Part shown: in pieces, positions 1 to 10,112 of the stretch
How positions within the stretch are numbered: the stretch's first letter is position 1
Layout: every line of letters starts with the position of its first letter
NCBI GenBank assembly: GCA_008711295.1
Contig: VUYV01000046.1
Location: 209,475-273,474, forward strand
Length of the DNA stretch: 64,000 nucleotides
Source: Anarhynchus alexandrinus
Lineage: Eukaryota; Chordata; Aves; Charadriiformes; Charadriidae
Direction: 5' to 3'
Program-made: the position numbers and the translations under genes
The notes under the pieces: model-generated
Told to the model about the DNA's origin: nothing
Database searches by the model: none
Seen by the model: the letters and a program-made list of their open reading frames with translations, nothing else

Positions 1-354
1 AGCAATTACCAGACTCCAGGCCAACAGACGTAAGCTCAATCATGATGGCAAAGTCACTTCTCCAAGAATTTCCAGAAGGAACTTCACACCTGGCCTTCTA
101 AATTCTCAGTCCTAATCTCTGCTTTTGCTCAACAAATGTTCTGCTTCATGCTCACCTGGCTTGAATGAACCATACAGAAAAACCACGACTAGACTGTAGC
201 ATCCCATGATGACTCTTGATCTTGAATGTTGGCCATTTACCAAATATATTTCATTCCCAGCCCTGTCCAAAGCAAGAAGGGGCAGGAAAGCACCCACACT
301 TTGTTCACTTGGTCCTCCACAGAAGCCTACCTGGCCATATCCTATGACCCCATT

Positions 355-605
355 CACCAGTACAGGCTGGGAACTGCTCTACTGAAAAGGACATGGGTGT
401 TATGGTGGATCTTACGCTGAAAAAGAACCGGCAAGCAGTGTGCATTGCAGGCAAGGCAAAGTACATACTGTGCTACATTAGGAGGTTCATGGTCAACAGA
501 TGGAGGGGAGTTATTATCTCCATCGATTTATCACAGGTGAGGCGTGCAGTTTGGGACCACGCTGTTCAGAGGAAGGTTAAAACATAGGAGAGGGTCCAGC
601 AGAGG
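355..605 (+). mobile_element. Old diverged CR1 LINE fragment
   Basis: The stretch follows the CR1 3' coding region in order: a 'tacaggctggg' block, then 'gacatgggtgttatggtgga', a block matching 'cagcccagaaggccaac' with many changes, and a 'gggtccagcagagg' block. It is far more diverged than the copies at 14.5 or 60.2 kb, so it is an old insertion. It lacks the CR1 3' terminal octamers. The boundaries are approximate. Confidence 0.6.
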
Positions 606-634
606 CTTTAACAGGATTGGAGGAATGCACCAAA

Positions 635-845
635 CAGATGGAAAGTGGCTTTGCAGAGGACTTGAGGGTCCTGGTGGACACCAAGTTGCACATGAGCCAG
701 CAATGTACCCTTGTAAAAAAAGAAGGCCAACAGCCTCCCGGGTTGCCTTAAGAGAAACACTGCTAGCAAGTTGAGGGAGGTGATCCTTCCCCTCTGCTCA
801 GTACTGGTGACACATATCAGGAGTGCTGTGTCCAGCAAATACACA
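635..845 (+). mobile_element. Second old CR1 LINE fragment
   Basis: A second pass through the same CR1 interval begins here: 'gacttgagggtcctggtgga', then 'catgagccagcaatgtaccct', an 'agaaggccaacag' block, 'gagggaggtgatccttcccctct' and 'actggtgacacatatc'. Because the same consensus segment occurs twice in tandem between 355 and 845, these are two insertions or an internal duplication. Both are strongly eroded and carry no coding potential. Confidence 0.65.
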
Positions 846-2575
846 GAGACTTGGGAATCTCTTCTCCCAAATCTCAGTTCTCCAGCTCTTTATTCAGGAC
901 AGCTGGAAGCCTTCTGCTTTTGTCAGGAGGTGTGGAGGAGTTCAAGAGCTTGAGAGTTATGGCCAGCAGGGAGTTGTAGTTCATTAGCCCAACAAGCAAG
1001 CTTTTGGTGGCTGGGCAGGAAAAGGCTTTGGCACTTGTCAGGCAGGCTCAGAGCTGCTGTGATGCTCTCTGGACGCAGTTAGGACTGTCCCAGCAAAAGA
1101 TTTGCTTTCATCCAGCAGGAACTCTCCTGAGGATCCACTTTTCACTGGAAGGCTTCTGATGTAGGTAGCTTCCTCCTCTGCTTTGCACGTGGTCACCAAG
1201 AGCTTGAAGCATCTCACAGGGAATGGGACACCTTCGGTCCATCCTCCTGATCCTCATAAGCAGCAAAAACGACTAGCGCAGGCAGAAAGCCAGCAGCCAG
1301 AGGATGGGGCATGCTTGGGGGAGCTGGATATCCAGACTCCCCTAGCAATTCAAGCCTTCCTCATTGAGACACGCAGCCTAGGCACGCTGCGGTTCCTGGG
1401 AGCGCTGGGAAGATGTTTGCAGCCCCTTGTCTCCTAGCCCTTCCACACTTGGCTCTTTGGTAGCAGGGATTTCAAACCCTCATAACTCAAGTCTTTCAGC
1501 ATCATTCTCTGCTGATTCAAGCTGATTTTTTTAACCTCGAAGTCCTGCTCAGCCTCTTTGAGATATTCCAGACATTTTTCAACCATTTATTTTTATTGAA
1601 ACCAGCCAAGTCTCTGTATATATTGGGCTTTTTTTTTTATCTTTTTAATATACAAATCAGTTTAAAATAGTGTGTAAGCAGGAATGATTTGCAAATTAAA
1701 CTGTCAAACCCTGGCAGGAGTAGCGGCTGACGCCCTTGGTTTGAAATCTCCCGGCTGCTGTTGCTGTATGTGCAGATCTCTAGAAGATGCCACACAACCT
1801 GCCTGTGCTTTCCTGGGAAATTCAGCCATCCTTTGATTTCAGGAAAGTCTTGCAGTTCCTGAAAATGCTGCTGCACGTAGCTCTCTAATGGGATCACCTG
1901 GCCAAGGGAAGGGATGTGCTATTTTAGGAGTCAGATGTTGGAGCTATGGTTGTGCCAATAGGTTGGGCAAATGTCTTCTGGCTGCCAGCACTATCCTGCT
2001 CCTATGGCAGGGCAGGAAGAGCCTCCAGTCAGGAAGAAGCTGCTTCAGTGGAGGACTCAAAAGAATAAGTGCCATGTTCAGGAAACAAGACTTGGTAGGA
2101 GCCTCACATTGGCGTGACCCTCCCTGTCACAGCAGAAAATGGCCTGTGCCCTCCATGAGCATCAACACACCCTTGAACTCAGCAACCCTGTCTGTTTCTC
2201 TGGGCCATTGGTCATGTGGCTGGCTCAAACATGACCATGTGTAGGTCCTTTCCCTTCTCCTTTGCTCCCCTTAGCATTGTTCACTTCTCTGTTCTTGCTC
2301 AGGCCTTAAAACCACTTTTGCACAGGGCAGAGGAAGAGAAACTTGAAGTGGGGATTGTGTGTCTTCTCCAAAACATGCATCTAGAACCACTGGAAGCAGT
2401 AATTATAAACCCAGGTATTTTCGTAGCTATTATTGGTAATCCCTTATTGACAGACGAGACACTTGGAGAGTACAGCAGTATATATAACTACTGAAGATGT
2501 AAAAATATGTTGGTTAAAATGTTCTTAGGTGACAACATTTTAAGCCCTAAGGAATGCTGACATAACCATCAATAA
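846..2575. other. Unique DNA upstream of GPR20; probable intron or 5' flank
   Basis: There is no recognisable exon or repeat. The coding exon downstream starts at a splice acceptor, so this stretch is probably intronic and may hold or follow a noncoding 5' exon that I could not place. The short open frames inside it are unremarkable. Confidence 0.4.
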
Positions 2576-2597
2576 ACTTCTGTTTCTTTTCTTCCAG
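2576..2597 (+). other. Splice acceptor of the GPR20 coding exon
   Basis: A pyrimidine tract ('cttctgtttcttttcttcc') ends in AG at 2596-2597, immediately before the ATG at 2598. This indicates that the coding exon is joined to one or more upstream noncoding exons, with the start codon at or very close to the exon border. An AATAAA hexamer at 2571-2576 sits just upstream in the presumed intron and is probably incidental. Confidence 0.7.
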
Positions 2598-3680
2598 ATG
2601 ACTGGGAAGTCAGTGACCATGACAAATTCTTCCACCCAACTGCCAGCCCTTGACTCTATGAACTCCACCCAGCAACCCAACTCCAGCATCTACTTGTTCT
2701 CCAATTTCATCCACCACGACAAAGAACTGTACACAGAATTTTACAGCCTCTGGATTGCCCTGATGGTAGTCAATGCCATAATTTTCCTGGTGGGTGTTGT
2801 GCTGAACAGCTTGGCACTGTACGTCTTCTGCTTCCGTACCAAAACAAAAACCACCTCTGTTATTTACACAATCAACTTGATCGTTACTGATCTCTTGGTG
2901 GGCTTTTCCTTGCCTGTCCGGATCATCATGTTCTATAGTGCAGGGGACTGCCTGAATTGTTCCTTGGTTCATATCTTTGGTTACTTTGTCAACATGTACT
3001 GCAGCATCCTCTTCTTGACATGCATCTGTGTTGACCGCTATCTGGCAATCGTACAGGTGGAGGCCTCACGCAAATGGAGGAACCCCACCTGTGCCAAGGG
3101 GATCTGCGTCTTCATTTGGATGTTTGCCACTGTGGTGACTTTCTCCATCCTGACCATGGCAATACAGTTTGCTGAGTGCTGCCTTTCCAAGATTCTGGTC
3201 CTGATGGTCTGCGAGTACTTCTTCCCCCTCATCATAATCATATTCTTCACCACTAGGATTATGTGTGCTCTGTCCAAGCCCAGCCTTATGCACCAGAGTC
3301 GGGAGAGGAGAATGAGGGCTGTGCAACTCCTTATCACTGTCCTCATCATCTTCATGATCTGCTTCACTCCTTTTCATGTGCGACAGGTAGCAATCTCCGT
3401 CAACCCAGGCATGCCCCATGATGTCAGCCTGATCGTCTACCATGTGACAGTGACTCTGAGTAGCCTCAACAGCTGCATGGACCCCATCGTCTACTGCTTT
3501 GTGACCAACAACTTTCAGTCAACCATGAAAAACATCTTCAGGAAAACCGAGCCAGAGCAAACCAGTGTGGACATCCTGGGTATGAACAAGAACTCCAAGG
3601 GCTCCAATGCAATCATTGCCTTCTCAAACACAATAGGAAGCCCTGTGAGCTTGCCGTCACCAAGCAGTGTCCAGATATAA
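2598..3680 (+). CDS. GPR20: Orphan class A G protein-coupled receptor GPR20
   Basis: This is a complete 360-residue seven-helix receptor in one exon. It resembles mammalian GPR20 in length (about 358 residues in human) and in motif blocks. Visible landmarks are N70 in TM1, D98 in TM2 (NLIVTDLL), C121 before TM3, DRY at 146-148 (ICVDRYLAIV), W174 in TM4, a CC pair at 194-195 in extracellular loop 2, P210 in TM5, CFTP at 255-258 in TM6 (Phe in place of the usual Trp) and DPIVY at 295-299 in TM7 (Asp in place of Asn of NPxxY). N-terminal sequons are at N10, N22 and N28. Met1 is chosen because the N-terminal length before TM1 then matches the mammalian protein and a splice acceptor lies directly upstream; Met8 is an alternative. 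GPR20 is a plasma-membrane orphan receptor reported to couple to Gi with high constitutive activity. No stop or frameshift interrupts the frame. Confidence 0.95.
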   Translation: MTGKSVTMTNSSTQLPALDSMNSTQQPNSSIYLFSNFIHHDKELYTEFYSLWIALMVVNAIIFLVGVVLNSLALYVFCFRTKTKTTSVIYTINLIVTDLLVGFSLPVRIIMFYSAGDCLNCSLVHIFGYFVNMYCSILFLTCICVDRYLAIVQVEASRKWRNPTCAKGICVFIWMFATVVTFSILTMAIQFAECCLSKILVLMVCEYFFPLIIIIFFTTRIMCALSKPSLMHQSRERRMRAVQLLITVLIIFMICFTPFHVRQVAISVNPGMPHDVSLIVYHVTVTLSSLNSCMDPIVYCFVTNNFQSTMKNIFRKTEPEQTSVDILGMNKNSKGSNAIIAFSNTIGSPVSLPSPSSVQI

Positions 3681-5490
3681 CCCACATCTGATGGGACACG
3701 CTGCAGTAAACCAGTGTAATGATGCTGGAATATTGCTAGGATGCACGGTACTATTGTCTTTGACGTCTATGTTTTTTAGGCTGAGGTTCAGAATGACACT
3801 GGTGGAATTTATTCCTCAAGAACATTGTGGTCTGTTTGGAAAATGGAACTTGGAGTGCTGTTAGTACCAATACAAAACAGAATCTATTAATTACTGTTCC
3901 CAACAGGAAAGTTTTCTTTGTATTTTAATACAGACATTTTGCTAGCAACAAATTCTTTACTGTGGTTTTCTTTTTGTGTTTGACGTCATAATGTGACACT
4001 CCTAGGGTGACTTAGAAAGCAGGAAATCTCTGTTTTCTATGGAAGCCTTTGGGCCTTGGGCATGTGCTTAAGAGTAAATGATAAGAGAGATGTTTCCAGA
4101 GCTATCCACTACAAAGATGCCAATGAAGTGGGAGAGAAAATATTCCAACCCACCTGTCAGTAGTAACTACTCATTTGTTTAAGAAAAAGTTTGAACCTTC
4201 TCAGGGAAAAGAAGATTAAGTCAAGCAGCAAAGTGTACTCTTACTATTTCCGCTACAAGAAAAAAATACATGTGGGTGCATGTGTTTTCATACACATTGT
4301 CTGGGCTTGGGGAGAGGTTAAGGATATTTTCCACCTTCATTTGGATCACTAAATCCCCTAAACTGCAGATGAGCATACAAAAAAGCTGTGAAAACAAACA
4401 TACTTTCCAGCAAACTCTGCTGTTCTGCTCTCTTTCCCTGAAGAACAGCCAAGATGAAAAGCAGAACCAGACTATGATGCTATACTACTCTTGTTCGATT
4501 TTTCTTCCTGGCACGTTGTGAAATCAGGGCTTGTTATCCTAATTTCCACTATCAGTTCATCCACTCAGTCACTTAAATGCCGATGTTTCCAAGGGCAAAA
4601 AAAGAATCCACCTCAGGCATGCAGGTTGAAATTCACCCCAGTGTAAAGTCTCTAGGATGATTTAAGAGCCATGTTTAAAAGGTACATGAGGCTACGGATG
4701 CTGGAAAATTCTGTCCACAACAGTGAGTAAATGTTTTAGATTACACTGTACCAATTAAGCAATGCAAATACAAAAAGTTATCGTAGGAAAACTGCACAAC
4801 CTGCAGTGTGAACAGCAATAACTGGTGTTACTGCTTCATGTCTCCTCACTCACATATCTATTGCCCACCTGGAAGGCTACTATGGGTTCATCAAGCCCAG
4901 TGAGCAGCTTTTCCTGGCACTCACTGGTGCTACCATTCAGAACAGCAGGCTTTATGGTTGGTCTGAGCTAGGGCATCCTAGAGTACTCTGCCTCTCCAGG
5001 GTCTGGCAATGATGGGACAGTCCTCTCCATTTCACAGGAACACAACATAACCAATGCTTCAAAATGCCTCTCGCAACTAAATTTGCAAGAGTTTGCTTCT
5101 TGCAACACATATATGTTTCCCCTAACCAATCCAATTGTAATAAAAATTGAACTGCAATACAAGGATCTATCCAGAGATGAGTATAGCTGTCCCTAGGAGC
5201 ACTGGGTGTCCCAGTTCCTGTTCCAGGCAGTGGAGTTCATAGAAAGAGATTCAGCTCACGTCCCAGCCGAGTGACCCTGGCCTCCACACTGCCTAGATCT
5301 CCAGGGATATAACAGGACACCAGACACCACCTGCAGATGGAGATACTTTAATGCATGCATCTTAATCCACCACCAAAGTCCCCCAAGGGAAGGACTCAGT
5401 TGGCAATAGGCCAGTGCCTAACCTACCTTCAGGTACCCTACAGCGTTCACTTCTGCTTCGGCAGCTGAGTCCTGTGCCTGAAATAAAATT
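3681..5490 (+). other. Probable GPR20 3' UTR and downstream flank
   Basis: No second gene begins here. The sequence is AT-leaning unique DNA, as expected of a 3' UTR. No AATAAA is seen close to the stop codon. Canonical hexamers occur at 5139-5144 and 5482-5487 and are the best poly(A) signal candidates by eye. The real transcript end could also use a variant signal nearer the stop. Confidence 0.4.
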
Positions 5491-8400
5491 ACGTATCTGG
5501 AAGCTACAAATGGGCAGTGTTCAGTCGGCTACTGCAGGGGTCTCACTCAGAACATCAGCATGACGCTGTCAGCTGCAGTTGGTCCATTAACTCAGGCTCT
5601 TGATTGTCGTGAGGCACAGCAATTGCCATTGCTGGGTACGTGACCTCTTTGAGGCTTTCCCAAGCAATACAGCTGACTCAGTGTCCTTCTGCTGGGAGCT
5701 CTATTCCTTTGAAGAAGATTTTCCTTCCAAGAGCCTGTGATGAGGGCCACCAAAACTGTGGCACTACCCCACGGGATGTAAGACTGTTGTCCTGGTCATC
5801 ATTTCCCATTCTAGCCACGGCCATGAACATGGTGAGCCTTCCCAGGGCCCAGTTGTACTCTGTTTTCCTTCTGCATCATCGATTTCCTTATTCATCTGTA
5901 AATCACTGACAGGCATCTAACAGCCAACGCCACCTTCTTGGCAGGTCTCTGTTAAACGATGCTGCAGCAGCACACACAGATTAGGGTCTGACTTCTCAGC
6001 CAGGCTGGCTGCTTCACATTTCTGCCACTGTTTTCCACCAGTCCCTCACTTGGAGAAAATATCTTATGTCTCAAAGGTCTGTGCTTCCCTGCAAATCCCC
6101 AAAACTCATGCCCACCAACCCACAACACAGTCTCAGACCTTTCCATGCCATCTAAGCTGTTTGTAATGACAATGTGTGTCACGTACACAGAGCTGTTAAC
6201 AGTACTGTCTTTTGCCAAGACTACTTCAGAGAAACAGGAGGAAAAGTGCAGGCTCGGTCCATAGCTTATTTTAGTTTCTTTGTTCCAACAAGCTACAGCT
6301 TCACACCTCCATTTCTTTTGCTATCAACAGTATTTTTGCCATATACAGAAATGTCTTAACATCTTTCTCAGTGCAGTTGCTCATTTGAGGTCAGTATAAA
6401 ATCTCTAAGATTATTTGCTTAGATTTTTAAGTTCCTAAACAGAGACTCAGTTGAAGCTCTGTCCTTCTGCTGTAAACTTAACTTGTAGTAGTCTGAATTC
6501 CCTTTACTGTCAGTGTATTATTCAGTCCCCATAAAGGCGACCTGAGACTGGATAATCCTCTTTATTTGATAATGTCCAGAGCTTTAAGTCGTCCTTCTTC
6601 ATTTTATACCAGAACCAAAGCAGGGTCTGGTGCCTTATCACACAGTCTCCAAAAGTTGGAAAGAGGCTAAATCGTTCCCAAACTAGCCTATTTTTCCAGT
6701 GACTTTTTCTGTTCTCTGTTTAATCCATATTGTTTACACATCTTGCTTTTCCTCAGGGTGCAGCAGTTGCTAAACTTCTGTCCCATTTAAAGTCACCGAT
6801 TTCTGCTCAGAGCACAATGTTGAAAATCAGTATCAAAAACACAGCTATTGTCAGAAATACTCTTCCAAATGGCACCTTCCACCTGCCAGTTCTCATTGCT
6901 GCTGAAGCCTCCCTCAGTTCTTTGTGCTTCTGGAGATGGGGGCCAGGTCTCTTGCCCCTTGACCTGCACCATCCCTCTGCTCAGGGTATCTTCTTGGCTT
7001 GCCTCTTAGTGACCACCAACACAGGGATTGCGATAGTCCCGCTCCTACCCCAACCTGCCCTTTCTCTGGTGAGAACAGCACAACCAAAGCCACACACAAC
7101 ACAATAGGAAAGCCCCCACGGGCAATGTGAGTAACCCCATGCATCATTAAATACATGCAGAGACTGTTAAGGTAAAGCACATACAAGTCAGCTTTTGTAG
7201 GGCAGGTTTTTTTGCAGAGTATTTAAAGATTTAGATGCCAAATTCCCAATGGTTTCAAACTAAATCAGGCACTTAACAGCCTTTGAGGATCTGGATCATT
7301 ACCCAGAGGCTGAAATAGTAATAGGGATGGATGGGCATTGAGAATCATACTTCCACCACCAAGTCTGCGATAGACAGAATACAGCGTTCCCTAAAGAGCT
7401 TAACAGCAATAAAGAGCTCTGTAAAAAGCCCCGACCTTTCAGGGGAATTACAGCATTCATTCCTCTTTGATGTGCTGCGGTTCTCTTGTGCATCTAAAAT
7501 CCTATAAAGTGAATTAGAAATATCCTCTTCTACCAGCTGTCCAGAGGCTAGCAAAAAAAGACCATGAGAAATCTCACATATATTTCCTCGGATCTCAGCC
7601 TTTCCTGGGACAAGAGATCTCTGCTAACCATGAGCTCACCTGCCTGAATCACAACACAGAGATGTCTGTAGCCTTTTGGCGTGCCAGGGGATGGGTATCC
7701 AGGAATAAAGTTTAACCTCTTTCTCTCCCTGCTGTCTCACCTGCGTTGCATCCAGCACAGCCCGAGTTTCAAAGCATTTCTGTCTTTGCAAGGCATTTCC
7801 TATTACAACCTGTAGCGAGGCAGAGGTGCAAAATAGCCAACCCTCAGTCATACTGCAAACATAGCTGGGGTCAGCAAAGCTGAAAATCTCCAATTCTGCA
7901 CCAGAAAAGGAGCCCCTGACTCCACACAGGGGGTTATCTGCCAGACTAGCTTCCTCCTGGGCTCTGAGCAAGCTCTGCCCTCCCTCCACAACCGTCTTGA
8001 TAACTGCAAAGAGGAAACAGCCCAGCTATGTGCAAAGGCAATTTCTTCCTTCCTTGTCCCTCTGGGGTTTGCTGCCCCTTAGATGTCTGCACAAGAGTCA
8101 CATTAGTCAGCCTAATCAGCATTAACGAGCACTGTTAGCAAGTGTAGGCTCGACTTGCAGAAAGGCTGAGGAAAGTGGAATTGCCCATGTTAGGGCTACC
8201 AGCACAGGCCACCTGCATGAGCACAGAAGAAACACGGGTCTGCCACCCTGCCTATTCTGTACCTCCAGGTGTCAAGGCAGGAGTGGCTCTGGGCGAGGAT
8301 TTGGGAGGAAAAGGTTGGTCAGACCCCCACAGCTGCTGCGGGACAGAGGAAGATGAGGAAGACATTGCAGAGGAACCAGAGCCTCAGACAAAGTAATAGC

Positions 8401-9611
8401 GGAGGAAGGAAAGGAGAGGAAACCAAGGGGTTAAGCAACAAGTGGAGCTCCACGGAGGGGAGGGCTGGTGAGAACAAGGATGAGGAAGCTTACACAGGGG
8501 AAAGTGGCCAGGGAACACAGGGACTTGATATCCAGCAAAGGATGACAAAGGAAAACAAGTGAGGGCTTGGCTTGCTTTTCCCCTTCTGGGCATCATTAGT
8601 CCCAAAACAGGAGCTCTGGGTAAGATTCCAGTGCTTGGATCAGAGCTGGAAGACTCCCATTTTAGGAAGAAAAAGCCTAAAAGCAGAGCACTTTATCCTC
8701 TTCCCATGGTGAGGCCCAGGAAAGGGACAAGAGTGATCTCCCCTCATCCATTCGAGCTTTTGTGGTCTTGCAGTAGAAGACTGGAATTTCTCCTGTGTGC
8801 TGGGAAGAGGGCCTTCGTCCCTCCACCCCTGGGAAGAGGGTGCAAGGGGTGCAGGAGGGGTTCTAGTGCAGTGTGTGTCCTCATGGGCTGGTAGCAGTAT
8901 CTGTTGTGCATGTTGGCTACATGATGAGCAGGATTGTCACAGGACTTGCTGGGTGATGCTTATGCTAGATGGTGCCACCTGAAATGTCACATCTAAGCAC
9001 ATGTCCCATGGTCTGCAGGGCACCCCAGGCAGAGGCAGACTGGGAGATTCCAGCATGTCCCCAAGCACAAGAAATGATTGATTACTTCATTGCAGCATTT
9101 CAGTGCTCTGTGGTGGGGATGGATACTGTTCAGCTACTGGGACCTAATAGGGATGCAGGGGGAAATATTCACTGCAATACTCACCCGCTTCCCATCTCTC
9201 TGATCCCTTCTTTTCCATGTGCAATTCCTTTTCCTCACGTCCCCAGCCTGCTCCGTCCCTGCTCCCTTTGCTGGAAGACCCTGTCCCTTTATGTTCCCAG
9301 GTCTCTAGGCCTTAACTGAAGAGAAGTCCTAAGTGCTGCCATCCTGTTTTTTTTTGCCATCACAGGGTGTGTAGCCACAAGTCAGCTGCTCTCTGAGATG
9401 TGCAGGCTGATGTTTTCCTCTGCTGACTGCTAGCCGTCCATATAATCATCTACACAACAGTCCCATACCAAGCTGAGAAGAAGACTTTGGACCAACAAAG
9501 TCCTTTACCCTGGGCAAAGAACTGGCTTTGCTTAGACCTGGGTCCATCTCTCCTGTATACCCAGCAGATGCTGCAAAAAGCACAAAAACTTCCCTGGCAG
9601 ACATGTGAGAT
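5491..9611. other. Intergenic unique DNA
   Basis: I see no exon, RNA gene or transposable element. Local features are a purine-rich stretch at about 8270-8560 and a G-quadruplex motif at 8831-8860. Open frames of up to 125 codons are not supported by composition or motifs. Confidence 0.4.
8831..8860 (+). other. Canonical G-quadruplex motif
   Basis: Four G runs (GGG 8831-8833, GGG 8838-8840, GGGG 8846-8849, GGGG 8857-8860) are separated by loops of 4, 5 and 7 bases. This fits the standard G3+N1-7 rule on the + strand. No gene is nearby, so any function is unknown. Confidence 0.6.
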
Positions 9612-10112
9612 TAGAATCATAAAATCACAGAATCATAGAATCATAGAATTGTTTAGGTTGGAAAAGACCTTTAAGATCAATGAGTCCAACTGTTAACCCA
9701 ACACTGCCAAGTCCACCACTAAACCATGTCCCTCAGCACCACATCTACACATCTTTTAAATACCTCCAGGGATGGTGACTCAACCACTTCCCTGGGCAGC
9801 CGGTTCCAATGCTTGACAACCCTTTCGGGAAAGAAATTTTTTCCTAATATCCAATCTAAACCTCCCCTGGCGCAACTTGAGGCCATTTCCTCTTGTCCTA
9901 TCACTTGTTACTTGGGAGAGAGACCGACCCCCACCTCGTTACAACCTCCTTTCAGGTAGTTGTAGAGAGCTATAAGGTCTCCCCTCAGCCTCCTTTTCTC
10001 CAGGCTAAACAACCCCAGTTCCCTCAGCCGCTCCTCATGGGACTTGTGCTCCAGACCCTTCACCAGCTTCATTGCCCTTCTTTGGACTCGCTCCAGCATC
10101 TCAGTGTCTTCT
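9612..10112 (-). mobile_element. CR1 LINE 3' end
   Basis: Read on the minus strand, the element ends in about four tandem ATTCTATG-type octamers (9612-9650), the hallmark CR1 3' terminus. Upstream it encodes remnants of the reverse transcriptase C-terminal segment, with recognisable '[16 protein letters not shown]' and '[20 protein letters not shown]' stretches. It is 5'-truncated, as is usual. The 'ggtccaactgttaac' type 3' region differs from the copies at 17.7 or 60.2 kb, so this belongs to another CR1 subfamily. Confidence 0.9.

Noticed and set aside
2610..2972. Minus-strand frames overlapping GPR20
   Set aside because: Shadows of the receptor coding sequence with no independent support.
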